DNA of 64,000 nt from Burkholderia gladioli. Lineage in GTDB: Bacteria > Pseudomonadota > Gammaproteobacteria > Burkholderiales > Burkholderiaceae. The notes beneath the pieces were generated by a model. The model searched no databases and was not told where the DNA came from. It saw only the letters and a list, made by a program, of their open reading frames with translations. Positions 1-8,861 of the stretch are shown here, one piece after another. The position numbers and the translations under genes are program-made. The stretch lies in contig NZ_CP009323.1 in the NCBI RefSeq assembly GCF_000959725.1, positions 1,860,001 through 1,924,000 on the forward strand, in the 5' to 3' direction. Position 1 is the first letter of the stretch. Each line of letters opens with the position of its first letter.

Positions 1-480
1 CTCGCGGCCGGCTCGACCGATCCGCTGCGTCCCTTGTCGATCTTCGCCGGGCGCGGCACGGCGGCGGGCCCTGCCGGCAGCGCCACGGCCAGCGCCGGCG
101 CCCCCGAAGGCCCGGCCTTCGCGCCGGTGCGTTCCAGTACCGAGCTGGATCAGGTGATCAAGACCGCCGGCCGGCCCGTGATGCTCGACTTCTATGCCGA
201 CTGGTGCGTGTCCTGCAAGGAGATGGAGCACCTGACCTTCACCGACCCGCGCGTGCAGGCGCGTCTCGGCCAGTTGCACCTGGTGCGTGCCGACGTGACC
301 GCCAACAACGCCGACGACCAGGCGCTGCTCAAGCGTTTCGGCCTGTTCGGGCCGCCGGGCATCATCGTGTTCGGCGCGGACGGTCGTGAACTGGGTCGAG
401 TAGTGGGCTACCAGGCAGCCGACCGTTTCCTGCGCAGCCTCGATCGCGCCGGGGCACCGGCCGCGGCGCCCTCGGCCTGA
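1..480 (+). CDS. dsbD: Thiol:disulfide interchange protein DsbD, C-terminal part (partial)
   Basis: The 5' end lies outside the window; the open frame runs from base 1 to the TGA at 478-480 (159 residues). The visible part is a thioredoxin-fold domain with the redox motif WCVSCK (cysteine codons at 205-207 and 214-216) and the following MEHLTF segment, typical of the periplasmic gamma domain of DsbD. The family carries reducing equivalents from cytoplasmic thioredoxin across the inner membrane to DsbC and to apocytochrome c handling proteins. An Ala/Gly-rich linker precedes the domain. The function fits the cytochrome c maturation genes resB/ccsB downstream. The membrane core cannot be seen here. 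Confidence 0.9.
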   Translation, partial: LAAGSTDPLRPLSIFAGRGTAAGPAGSATASAGAPEGPAFAPVRSSTELDQVIKTAGRPVMLDFYADWCVSCKEMEHLTFTDPRVQARLGQLHLVRADVTANNADDQALLKRFGLFGPPGIIVFGADGRELGRVVGYQAADRFLRSLDRAGAPAAAPSA

Positions 481-514
481 GCTGCTTGCCACGGCGGGCA
501 GCTCCGGATCCAAT

Positions 515-556
515 GAAAAAACGGCGAAGCGCCTGAAACGCTTCGCCGTTTTTTCA
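515..556. terminator. Bidirectional intrinsic terminator between dsbD and hemB
   Basis: An A-run, the arm ACGGCGAAGCG, a short loop, the complementary arm CGCTTCGCCGT and a T-run form a symmetrical hairpin between two convergent genes. It can end transcription of dsbD (plus) and hemB (minus). Confidence 0.92.
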
Positions 557-587
557 TGCTCGCGCGCCTCGCGTGGCGCGCCGCGAT

Positions 588-1619
<1,032 letters not shown>

Positions 1620-1634
1620 TTACGAAAGCCTTCG

Positions 1635-1662
1635 GTGAAATTTCGAGACAATGGTATATGAT
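1635..1662 (+). promoter_or_regulatory. Predicted sigma-70 promoter of the candidate small RNA
   Basis: GTGAAA at 1635-1640 (4/6 match to the -35 consensus), a 16-bp spacer, then TATGAT at 1657-1662 (5/6 match to the -10). Transcription would start near 1669 on the plus strand, away from hemB, with no gene between this point and the terminator at 1749-1774. Confidence 0.6.
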
Positions 1663-1668
1663 AGCGAT

Positions 1669-1775
1669 CGAGCTTCGCGCCAAGGCGCGGCGCTCCCCGC
1701 TTCTCCTCCCTGAGCGGGTGCCTGTCGTTATTCGATTAGGCTGTTTGACCCGCCGCGAAACGGCGGGTTTTTTTA
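1669..1775 (+). ncRNA. Candidate small RNA with a C/U-rich anti-Shine-Dalgarno loop
   Basis: The hemB-engB gap has a good promoter and a strong intrinsic terminator on the same strand but no convincing coding sequence, which together define a transcript of about 105 nt. Inside it, CCCGCT (1696-1701) pairs with AGCGGG (1713-1718) and exposes the loop TCTCCTCCCTG (1702-1712). That loop is complementary to purine-rich ribosome-binding sites such as GGAGGAGA, the layout of many trans-acting riboregulators. A short linker and the 7-bp terminator hairpin follow. I cannot assign it to a named family; its existence is inferred from the signals, and targets are unknown. Confidence 0.55.
1749..1775 (+). 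terminator. Intrinsic terminator of the candidate small RNA
   Basis: CCCGCCG (1749-1755), loop CGAAA, CGGCGGG (1761-1767), then seven T (1768-1774). The T-run is on the plus strand, so it does not serve engB, which is read leftward and ends at 1831. It is the strongest sign that something is transcribed rightward here. Confidence 0.9.
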
Positions 1776-1830
1776 TGCGCCAACCGACGGCAAGCCTCCG
1801 TTCGGGGCCGCGCACCCAGGCGCGGAGCGC

Positions 1831-2490
1831 TTATTCTGCAACAGCTGCGTCATCTTCGCCGGCGACCTCCGGCCGCAGCCAGCTCTCGACCAGCACGTGG
1901 GCCTCGTCGATCCCGGTGCGCTTGAGCGCCGAGAACAGCTGGCAGGTCAGCGCCCCTTCATATCCCGCGTCGCGATAGGCCTGGAGCGCCTTCTTGGTGT
2001 TGCGCAGCGCATTGACGCTTTCCTGGCGGGTCAATTTGTCGCACTTCGTCAGCAAGGTGTGGATCGGCTTGCCGGTCGGCGCGAACCACTCGATCATGCG
2101 GCAGTCGAGCTCGGTCAGCGGCCGGCGCGAATCCATCATCAGGATCATCCCGCACAATTGGGGCCGGGTCTTCAGGTAGGCCGACAGCAGGGCTTCCCAG
2201 TGCGCCTTGGCCGCGCCGGGCACTTCCGCGTAGCCGTAGCCGGGCAGGTCGACCAGGTTGGCGACCGGCTCGTCGGCAGGGCCGACCGAGAAGTAGTTGA
2301 TGTGCTGGGTGCGGCCCGGCGTCTTCGAGGCGAAGGCGAGCCGCTTCTGGTTGCAGAGAATGTTGATCGCCGTCGATTTGCCCGCATTGGACCGGCCGGC
2401 GAACGCGATTTCCGGGACCACGGTGGGCGGCAGGTCGCGCAGATGGTTGACGGTCGTGTAGAAACGGGCTTGATGGAGCAGGAAGGCCAT
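1831..2490 (-). CDS. engB: Ribosome biogenesis GTP-binding protein EngB (YihA/YsxC)
   Basis: 219 residues, normal for the TRAFAC-class GTPase EngB, which is needed for large ribosomal subunit assembly. Visible G motifs are G1 GRSNAGKST (near residue 33), G3 DLPGYGYA and G4 TKCDK. The N-terminus [21 protein letters not shown] fits the family. It is divergent from cytochrome c4, with a 252-bp gap that holds a large palindrome. No U-tract terminator is seen downstream on its strand. Confidence 0.96.
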   Translation of the reverse strand: MAFLLHQARFYTTVNHLRDLPPTVVPEIAFAGRSNAGKSTAINILCNQKRLAFASKTPGRTQHINYFSVGPADEPVANLVDLPGYGYAEVPGAAKAHWEALLSAYLKTRPQLCGMILMMDSRRPLTELDCRMIEWFAPTGKPIHTLLTKCDKLTRQESVNALRNTKKALQAYRDAGYEGALTCQLFSALKRTGIDEAHVLVESWLRPEVAGEDDAAVAE

Positions 2491-2612
2491 GAGTGCGGAC
2501 GGGGCGAGAGCGCGGTGCGACCGCGCGTGGAGGCGGGAAGCCCCGCAACGATCCGGACGGTCATTGCACGCGGTAATCCGCGCAGTAACCCTGATAGCCG
2601 GAACGGGGCTTT

Positions 2613-2640
2613 AAACGCCATATTGTACAATACGGCGGTT
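2613..2640. promoter_or_regulatory. 28-bp palindrome with back-to-back -10 hexamers between engB and cytochrome c4
   Basis: An inverted repeat centred between 2626 and 2627 on TTGTACAA pairs 12 of 14 positions per half. The core reads as TACAAT (a -10 hexamer) on both strands: 2626-2631 on plus and 2627-2622 on minus. It could be an operator over overlapping divergent promoters for cytochrome c4 and engB. Matching -35 elements are weak, so a regulator that activates or blocks here is possible. Function is inferred from symmetry and position only. Confidence 0.45.
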
Positions 2641-2742
2641 TTCCCGAAGCCCTGCGGGCCTGTTGCAGGCGCTTTCTGCGGTAGACTGAGTGCCGTCGTT
2701 TGCAGAACCTCAAATTCCCACAAGACGAAACAGGGTGTGCGA

Positions 2743-3396
2743 ATGAATCGACTGTGCAAGTCTCTGATAACGCTTCAGGTGGCCGCAGGGTTCGTGAGTT
2801 TCGTGGTTCAGGCACACGCGGCGGATGCGGCCAAGCCGGATCTGGACCGCGGCAAGGCGATCGCGACGGCGGTCTGCGCATCGTGCCACGGTGCCGATGG
2901 AAACAGCGCCACGGGCGCGTTCCCGAAGCTGGCCGGCCAGCATCCCGAGTATCTGGTCAAGCAGTTGCACGATTTCAAGACGCAGCCGGGCGCGAAGGGC
3001 CCGGCGCGCAACAGCTCGGTGATGGCCGGTTTCGCCGGCGCGCTGAGCGACGCCGATGCACGCAACGTGGCGGCCTACTACGGTGCCCAGGCGCCAAAAC
3101 CCGGTGCCGCGCGCAATGCCGCGACGGTCGCACTGGGGCAGAAGATCTACCGCGGCGGGATCGCCGAGAAGGGCGTGCCGGCTTGCGCGAGCTGCCACGG
3201 TCCGACCGGACAGGGAATTCCTGTACAGTATCCGCGCCTGTCGGGGCAGTGGGCCGATTACACGGTCGCGCAGCTCACCGCCTTCCAGCAGGGCGCGGGC
3301 GCACGCAACAACAACGAGCCGATGCATCAGATCGCATCGCGCCTGTCGGACAGCGAAGTGAAGGCGGTCGCCGATTACATCGCCGGCCTGCACTGA
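2743..3396 (+). CDS. Di-heme cytochrome c4
   Basis: 217 residues with a Sec signal peptide (cleavage likely after AHA, residue 26) and two class I cytochrome c domains, each with a CASCH heme-binding motif (C45-H49 and C148-H152). This tandem architecture is cytochrome c4, a periplasmic electron carrier between the bc1 complex and terminal oxidases. The ATG at 2743 was chosen because it gives a clean signal peptide; the frame stays open upstream but without a signal. The System II maturation genes follow directly, suggesting a local cytochrome c module. Confidence 0.93.
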   Translation: MNRLCKSLITLQVAAGFVSFVVQAHAADAAKPDLDRGKAIATAVCASCHGADGNSATGAFPKLAGQHPEYLVKQLHDFKTQPGAKGPARNSSVMAGFAGALSDADARNVAAYYGAQAPKPGAARNAATVALGQKIYRGGIAEKGVPACASCHGPTGQGIPVQYPRLSGQWADYTVAQLTAFQQGAGARNNNEPMHQIASRLSDSEVKAVADYIAGLH

Positions 3397-3455
3397 GCGC
3401 CCGGCAACGGGTATCGGGCGCACGTCATGAATGGCGAGCGCGGGAACGAAGAGAG

Positions 3456-3499
3456 AAAGGGTGGGGCGCTGCCGCCAGGCGGGCGCCTTGCCCTTTTTT
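3456..3499 (+). terminator. Intrinsic terminator after cytochrome c4
   Basis: AAAGGG (3456-3461) and GGGCGC pair across a small internal loop with GCGCC and CCCTTT, followed by six T ending at 3499. It separates cytochrome c4 from resB and implies that resB has its own promoter or is reached by read-through. Confidence 0.65.
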
Positions 3500-3518
3500 G
3501 TTGTCAGTCGGAGTGTGA

Positions 3519-5699
3519 ATGAGCGTTACCACGCAAGGCATCGAGACCCGGACGCGTCGCCGCGCGCTGAACACCGCGATCGAGCTGATCAGCTCGATGC
3601 GCTTCGCGATCGCGCTGCTGGTCGTGCTGGCGATCGCGAGCATCATCGGCACCGTGCTCACGCAGGACGATCCCTATCCGAACTACGTGAACCAGTTCGG
3701 CCCGTTCTGGGCCGACATCTTCCGCGCGATCGGCCTCTACACGGTCTACAGCGCCTGGTGGTTCATGCTGATCCTGCTGTTCCTGGTGGTGTCGCTGTCG
3801 CTCTGCGTGCTGCGCAACGGCCCGAAGATGCTGGCCGACGTGCGCAGCTGGAAGGACAAGGTGCGCGAGGGCAGCCTGCGCGCCTTCCACCACAAGGCCG
3901 AGTTCGCCGTGCCCGGCGAGCGCGCGCAGGTGGCCCAGGCGCTCGCCGGCTTCGTCGCCAAGGCCGGCTACAAGCAGGTGATCCGCGAATCCGAGGGCGC
4001 CACCCTGATCGCCGCCAAGCGCGGCGCGATGACCAAGTACGGCTATATCGCCGCCCACCTGGCGATCGTGGTGATCTGCATCGGCGGCCTGCTCGACAGC
4101 AACCTGCCGATCCATTTCCAGATGTGGCTGTTCGGCAAGTCGCCCGTCAACACCAGCGCGCCGATCAGCGAGATCGGGCCCGAGCACCGGCTGTCGGCCT
4201 CCAACCCGACCTTCCGCGGCTATGCCTGGGTGCCCGAGGGCCAGTATGTCTCGACCGCGATCCTGAACCAGCCGAACGGCTCGCTGATCCAGGACCTGCC
4301 GTTCTCGATCCAGCTCGACAAGTTCATCGTCGACTACTACTCGACCGGCATGCCCAAGCTGTTTGCCAGCGACATCGTGGTGATCGACCGCGAGACCGGC
4401 AAGCGCATCCCGGCGCGCGTCGAGGTCAACAAGCCCTTCACCTACAAGGGCGTGTCGATCTACCAGTCGAGCTTCCAGGACGGCGGCTCGCAGATGCAGA
4501 TGACCGCCTTCCCGATGTCGGGTGCGAGCGGCAAGACCTTCCCCGTCAACGGCGTGATCGGCAATGCGGTGCCGCTGGCCGGCCATGCCGGCGACACCAT
4601 CGAGTTCGCCGACTTCCGCGCCATCAACGTGGAGAACGTCACCGACGCGAGCGGCAAGACCGACGTGCGCGGCGTGGGCACCACGCATTCGCTCAAGGAA
4701 GCGCTCGACGAGCGGCTCGGCTCGGGCGCCAAGACCTCGACGCCGGTGAACCTGCACAACGTCGGCCCCTCGGTCCAGTACAAGGTACGCGGCCAGGACG
4801 GCCAGGCGCGCGAGTTCAACAACTACATGCTGCCCGTCGAGATCGGCGGCGACCGGCTGTTCCTGGCGGGCGTGCGGCTGAGCCCGAATGACCCGTTCCG
4901 CTACCTGCGCATCCCCGCCGACGCCGACGATTCGGTCAACGAATGGATGCGCATGCGCGCCGCGCTCGAGGACCCGGCGGTGCGCAGCGAGGCGGCCGCG
5001 CGCTTCGCGCAGGCCTCGCTGCCGAACGCCGACGCGGGCCTGCGCACGCGGCTCGACGACAGCGCGCTGCGTGTCCTGACCCTGTTCGCCGGCGCCGACC
5101 CGAGCGCGGGCCGCCAGCCCGACGGCAGCACCACCGGCGGCTTCCAGGCGGTGGCGGGCTTCATCGACCAGTCGGTGCCCAAGGCCGAGCAGGAGAAGGC
5201 CGCCGGCCTGCTGCTGCGCATGCTGGAAGGCGCGATGTGGCAGGTCTGGGAGGTCGCGCGCGAGCAGGCGGGCGTGGCGCCGGTCAAGCAGACGGCCGAG
5301 ACGGCGCGCTTCGTGCAGAACGCCATCAACGCGCTGTCGGACAGCTTCCTGTATGGCGCGCCGGTCTATTTGCGGCTCGATTCATATAAGCAGGTGCAAG
5401 CTTCGGTATTCCAGTTGACACGCGCGCCTGGTAAAAATCTGGTGTATCTTGGCAGCCTGCTGCTGGTGTTCGGCATCTTCTCCATGTTCTACGTGCGCGA
5501 ACGCCGGCTCTGGCTCTGGCTCAAGGACACGCCGGCAGGCGTGGGCGTCGTGATGGCGATGTCGACGGCCCGCCGGACATTCGATTTCGAGAAGGAGTTC
5601 GCGCAGACGCGCGACGCGGTGGGCAAGGTGCTCGGCACCGAACCCGTCGCCGCGGTGCCTGCCGGGCGCGATACCGATCTCCACGACTCCCCACGGTAA
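3519..5699 (+). CDS. resB: Cytochrome c biogenesis protein ResB (Ccs1)
   Basis: 726 residues, typical of proteobacterial ResB. It starts MSVTTQGIETRTRRRALNTA and has membrane segments near residues 29-48 and 85-103, one near residue 180, a large periplasmic domain, and a last membrane helix near residues 630-650 (NLVYLGSLLLVFGIFSMFY). ResB and CcsB form the System II synthase that delivers heme to apocytochrome c CxxCH motifs in the periplasm. ccsB follows after 4 bases, so the two are surely co-transcribed. The protein is the natural partner for the cytochrome c4 made just upstream. Confidence 0.95.
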   Translation: MSVTTQGIETRTRRRALNTAIELISSMRFAIALLVVLAIASIIGTVLTQDDPYPNYVNQFGPFWADIFRAIGLYTVYSAWWFMLILLFLVVSLSLCVLRNGPKMLADVRSWKDKVREGSLRAFHHKAEFAVPGERAQVAQALAGFVAKAGYKQVIRESEGATLIAAKRGAMTKYGYIAAHLAIVVICIGGLLDSNLPIHFQMWLFGKSPVNTSAPISEIGPEHRLSASNPTFRGYAWVPEGQYVSTAILNQPNGSLIQDLPFSIQLDKFIVDYYSTGMPKLFASDIVVIDRETGKRIPARVEVNKPFTYKGVSIYQSSFQDGGSQMQMTAFPMSGASGKTFPVNGVIGNAVPLAGHAGDTIEFADFRAINVENVTDASGKTDVRGVGTTHSLKEALDERLGSGAKTSTPVNLHNVGPSVQYKVRGQDGQAREFNNYMLPVEIGGDRLFLAGVRLSPNDPFRYLRIPADADDSVNEWMRMRAALEDPAVRSEAAARFAQASLPNADAGLRTRLDDSALRVLTLFAGADPSAGRQPDGSTTGGFQAVAGFIDQSVPKAEQEKAAGLLLRMLEGAMWQVWEVAREQAGVAPVKQTAETARFVQNAINALSDSFLYGAPVYLRLDSYKQVQASVFQLTRAPGKNLVYLGSLLLVFGIFSMFYVRERRLWLWLKDTPAGVGVVMAMSTARRTFDFEKEFAQTRDAVGKVLGTEPVAAVPAGRDTDLHDSPR

Positions 5700-5703
5700 C
5701 GTC

Positions 5704-6924
5704 ATGGATCTGACCCAGGCTTCCTCGTCACCGGCGCCGCGCGGCCGCGCCGAAGCGGCGCCCGCCGCCGCTCCCGCCACGGCTTCGCTTGCCGCGTTGT
5801 TCGACGATCGTCCCTTCTACCGCCGCCTGTCCCTCGTCGACTGGTTGTTCGCGCTGGCGATGGTGGTGGGCGCCGGCTTTGCCCTGGTGCATTACCAGGC
5901 GCACATGGACTACTACGACCAGGCGGTGATGACGGGCGCGACCGTCGCGCTGGTCGGGCTCGGCTGGCGCTGGAAGCCGGCCCGGCTGCTGATGGCCCTG
6001 ATCGCGGTGCTCTCGCTGCTGTCGCTGAATCTCTATCACGGCGACCTGTCCCGGGCCGATTCGACCTTCTTCCTCAAGTACTTCCTGTCGAGCCAGTCCG
6101 CCATCCTGTGGATGAGCGCGCTGTTCGTGTTCGCCACCGTGTTCTACTGGATCGGCCTGCTGAGCCGCTCGCCGACGGGTGCCGCGATCGGCCAGAAGAT
6201 GACCTGGGCCGCGGTGCTGATGGGCTTCACCGGGCTGATGGTGCGCTGGTACGAGTCCTACCTGATCGGCGCCGACGTCGGCCATATCCCGGTCTCGAAC
6301 CTCTACGAAGTGTTCGTGCTGTTCAGCCTGATCACGGCCCTGCTCTACCTCTACTACGAAGGCCATTACGGCACGCGCGCGCTGGGTGCCTTCGTGCTGC
6401 TGGTGATCAGCGCGGCGGTCGGCTTCCTGATGTGGTACTCGATCGCGCGCGACGCGCAGCAGATCCAGCCGCTGGTGCCGGCGCTGCAGAGCTGGTGGAT
6501 GAAGATCCACGTGCCGGCCAACTTCATCGGCTACGGCAGCTTCGCGCTGTCGGCGATGGTCAGCGTCGCCTACCTGCTCAAGGAACGCGGCGTGCTCGCC
6601 GATCGCCTGCCGACGCTCGAGGTGCTCGACGACGTGATGTACAAGTCGATCGCGGTCGGCTTCGCGTTCTTCACGATCGCCACCATCCTCGGCGCGTTGT
6701 GGGCCGCCGAAGCCTGGGGCGGCTACTGGAGCTGGGACCCGAAGGAGACCTGGGCGCTGATCGTCTGGCTCAACTACGCGGCCTGGCTGCACATGCGCCT
6801 GATGAAGGGCTTGCGCGGTGGCGTGGCCGCCTGGTGGGCGCTGACGGGCCTGCTGGTCACGACCTTCGCCTTCCTCGGCGTGAACATGTTCCTGTCCGGG
6901 CTGCATAGCTACGGCAAGCTGTAA
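5704..6924 (+). CDS. ccsB: Cytochrome c biogenesis protein CcsB (CcsA/ResC family)
   Basis: 406 residues, polytopic. It carries the tryptophan-rich heme-handling (WWD-type) signature WGGYWSWDPKETWALIVWLN near residues 337-356, together with conserved periplasmic histidines. It works with ResB as the heme-exporting half of the System II cytochrome c synthase. The first 35 residues are an Ala/Pro-rich cytoplasmic tail before the first helix (LVDWLFALAMVVGAG). An intrinsic terminator follows the stop codon, closing the resB-ccsB unit. Confidence 0.95.
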   Translation: MDLTQASSSPAPRGRAEAAPAAAPATASLAALFDDRPFYRRLSLVDWLFALAMVVGAGFALVHYQAHMDYYDQAVMTGATVALVGLGWRWKPARLLMALIAVLSLLSLNLYHGDLSRADSTFFLKYFLSSQSAILWMSALFVFATVFYWIGLLSRSPTGAAIGQKMTWAAVLMGFTGLMVRWYESYLIGADVGHIPVSNLYEVFVLFSLITALLYLYYEGHYGTRALGAFVLLVISAAVGFLMWYSIARDAQQIQPLVPALQSWWMKIHVPANFIGYGSFALSAMVSVAYLLKERGVLADRLPTLEVLDDVMYKSIAVGFAFFTIATILGALWAAEAWGGYWSWDPKETWALIVWLNYAAWLHMRLMKGLRGGVAAWWALTGLLVTTFAFLGVNMFLSGLHSYGKL

Positions 6925-6956
6925 GCTTCGCCCGCGTGTCACCTCGAACCGATTCG

Positions 6957-6996
6957 AAAAACCGCCGCCGCCCCTGCCTGGACGCGGCGGTTTTTT
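6957..6996 (+). terminator. Intrinsic terminator of resB-ccsB
   Basis: The arm CCGCCGC (6962-6968) pairs with GCGGCGG (6984-6990), followed by six T. An A-run precedes the left arm. Confidence 0.88.
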
Positions 6997-7079
6997 CTTG
7001 CCATGCCGCTCGCGCCGTTCGCGCGGCGGAGGATTCACCGTATCGCCGCCGGCTTTGGTAGCCGGCGTGGAGACCGCTC

Positions 7080-8075
7080 ATGTTGATCAGGACCACGCGC
7101 CGGCGCCTGCTTGCCGGCGACGACATTCCACGCGACGAGATCACCTCGCCCGCCGTCTTCGCCGCGCGCCGCGGCGTGCTGCGCGCGGCCGGCGCGATGG
7201 CCGCCGGCGGCCTGTGCGGCCTGCCGGCCAGCGCGCTGGCGAACTACCGCTCGCCGAACCCGGCCGCGCATGCGCTGGCTGCCACCACCAACGCGAAGTT
7301 CGTGGTGCCCGACAAGGTCACGCCCTACAAGGACCTGACGACCTACAACAACTTCTACGAGTTCGGTACCGGCAAGGGCGACCCCGCGCAGAACGCCGGC
7401 TCGCTGCGGCCGCGGCCCTGGCGCGTGAGCGTGGAGGGTGAGGTGAAGGCGCCCAAGGTCTACGACATCGACGAACTGCTCAAGCTGGCGCCGCTGGAGG
7501 AGCGCGTCTACCGGCATCGCTGCGTGGAAGGCTGGTCGATGGTGATTCCCTGGATCGGCATCCCGCTCGCGGAGCTGATCCGCCGCGTGCAGCCGAACGC
7601 GAACGCCAAGTACGTGCAGTTCGTCACGCTGGCCGATCCCTCGCAGATGCCCGGGCTGGCCGAGCCGATCCTCGACTGGCCCTATTCGGAAGGCTTGCGC
7701 ATGGACGAGGCGATGAACCCGCTGACGCTGCTGACGATGGGCGTCTACGGCCAGGTGCTGCCGAACCAGAACGGCGCGCCGGTGCGGATCGTGGTGCCCT
7801 GGAAATACGGCTTCAAGAGCGCGAAGTCGATCGTCAAGATCCGCTTCGTCGAGCAGCAGCCGAAGACCAGCTGGAACAGCTACGCCTCGAACGAATACGG
7901 CTTCTATTCGAACGTGAACCCCGAGGTCGACCACCCGCGCTGGAGCCAGGCGACCGAGCGGCGCATCGGCGAGGACGGTTTCTTCACGCCCAAGCGCAAG
8001 ACGCTGATGTTCAACGGCTACGGCGATCTGGTCGCATCGATGTATCGCGGCATGGATCTGCGCAAGAACTTCTAG
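7080..8075 (+). CDS. msrP: Protein-methionine-sulfoxide reductase catalytic subunit MsrP (YedY)
   Basis: 331 residues. The N-terminus [27 protein letters not shown], then RRGVLRAAG and a hydrophobic stretch ending in ALA, is the long Tat signal seen in MsrP. The sulfite-oxidase-fold molybdopterin domain includes the molybdenum-ligand cysteine in [10 protein letters not shown] and the [18 protein letters not shown] segment. With MsrQ the enzyme repairs oxidised methionines in periplasmic proteins, taking electrons from the quinone pool. msrQ begins 10 bases downstream. Export would depend on the TatABC proteins encoded at 57.4-59.0 kb. Confidence 0.96.
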   Translation: MLIRTTRRRLLAGDDIPRDEITSPAVFAARRGVLRAAGAMAAGGLCGLPASALANYRSPNPAAHALAATTNAKFVVPDKVTPYKDLTTYNNFYEFGTGKGDPAQNAGSLRPRPWRVSVEGEVKAPKVYDIDELLKLAPLEERVYRHRCVEGWSMVIPWIGIPLAELIRRVQPNANAKYVQFVTLADPSQMPGLAEPILDWPYSEGLRMDEAMNPLTLLTMGVYGQVLPNQNGAPVRIVVPWKYGFKSAKSIVKIRFVEQQPKTSWNSYASNEYGFYSNVNPEVDHPRWSQATERRIGEDGFFTPKRKTLMFNGYGDLVASMYRGMDLRKNF

Positions 8076-8085
8076 GCGGCACGCG

Positions 8086-8745
8086 GTGGACGAAAATCTT
8101 CGCCTGGCGGCCAGCGCGGGCCGCGCCGCGCGTGCGTCGGCCACGCCTGGCTGGCTGCGCATCGCGAAACCGGTGGTGTTCCTGGCCGGTTTGTTCCCGC
8201 TCGCGCGGCTCGTCGTGCTGGGCTTCACCGGCGGGCTCGGCGCCAATCCGATCGAGTTCGTCACGCGCTCGACCGGGCTCTGGACCCTGGTGATCCTGTG
8301 CGTGACGCTGGCCATCACGCCGCTGCGGCGGCTCACCGGTATCAACGCGCTGCTGCGGCTGCGGCGCATGATCGGGCTGTTCGCGTTCTTCTACGCGCTG
8401 CTGCACTTCACCACCTACTTCTGGTTCGACAAGTGGTTCGACCTGCCGGCGATCCTGAAGGACGTGTTCCAGCGGCCCTTCATCACCGTCGGCTTCGCGG
8501 CCTTCCTGCTGCTGATCCCGCTGGCGCTCAGCTCGCCGCGCGCCGCGGTGCGCCGGCTGGGGCGCCACTGGCAGCGCCTGCATCGGCTGATCTACGCGAT
8601 CGCGGTGCTGGCGATCCTGCACTTCTGGTGGATGCGGGCCGGCAAGCACGACCTCGCGCTGCCCAAGCTGTATGGCGCGATCGTGCTGGTGCTGCTGGGC
8701 TGGCGGGTGGTGGCCGCGCTGCGCGCGAGGCGGCGCGGCGCCTGA
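8086..8745 (+). CDS. msrQ: Heme-binding membrane subunit MsrQ (YedZ)
   Basis: 219 residues starting at a GTG (8086), with about six membrane helices and conserved histidines in LLHFTTYFWFDKWFD and LHRLIYAIAVLAILHFWWM that fit b-heme ligation. MsrQ is the ferric-reductase-like membrane protein that passes electrons from quinol to MsrP. The start gives MDENLRLAAS, a hydrophilic N-tail about 30 residues longer than the shortest relatives, so a later start cannot be excluded. Gene pair and spacing are typical of msrPQ operons. Confidence 0.94.
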   Translation: MDENLRLAASAGRAARASATPGWLRIAKPVVFLAGLFPLARLVVLGFTGGLGANPIEFVTRSTGLWTLVILCVTLAITPLRRLTGINALLRLRRMIGLFAFFYALLHFTTYFWFDKWFDLPAILKDVFQRPFITVGFAAFLLLIPLALSSPRAAVRRLGRHWQRLHRLIYAIAVLAILHFWWMRAGKHDLALPKLYGAIVLVLLGWRVVAALRARRRGA

Positions 8746-8801
8746 GATCGGCGTGCCGGCAGCGCCGGTGCCCAGCGCCCGGCGCTGCCGGCTGCAGACA
8801 A

Positions 8802-8842
8802 GAAAAAAGCGATGCGCCTCACGGTTCGCATCGCTTTTTTTT
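8802..8842. terminator. Bidirectional intrinsic terminator between msrQ and lysA
   Basis: AAAAAAGCGATGCG pairs with CGCATCGCTTTTTT across a short loop, with A- and T-runs on both sides. It lies between convergent msrQ and lysA and can serve both. Confidence 0.93.
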
Positions 8843-8861
8843 CAGGCGGCGTCGCGGCCGC

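Noticed and set aside
1691..1775. Possible 6S RNA because of the CCCTGAGC string
   Set aside because: Length is too short and the long closing stem with central bubble of 6S RNA is absent; only a short string matches.
1897..2742. N-terminal extension of cytochrome c4 by up to 282 codons
   Set aside because: The upstream frame is antisense to engB, and only the ATG at 2743 gives a signal peptide directly before the heme domains.
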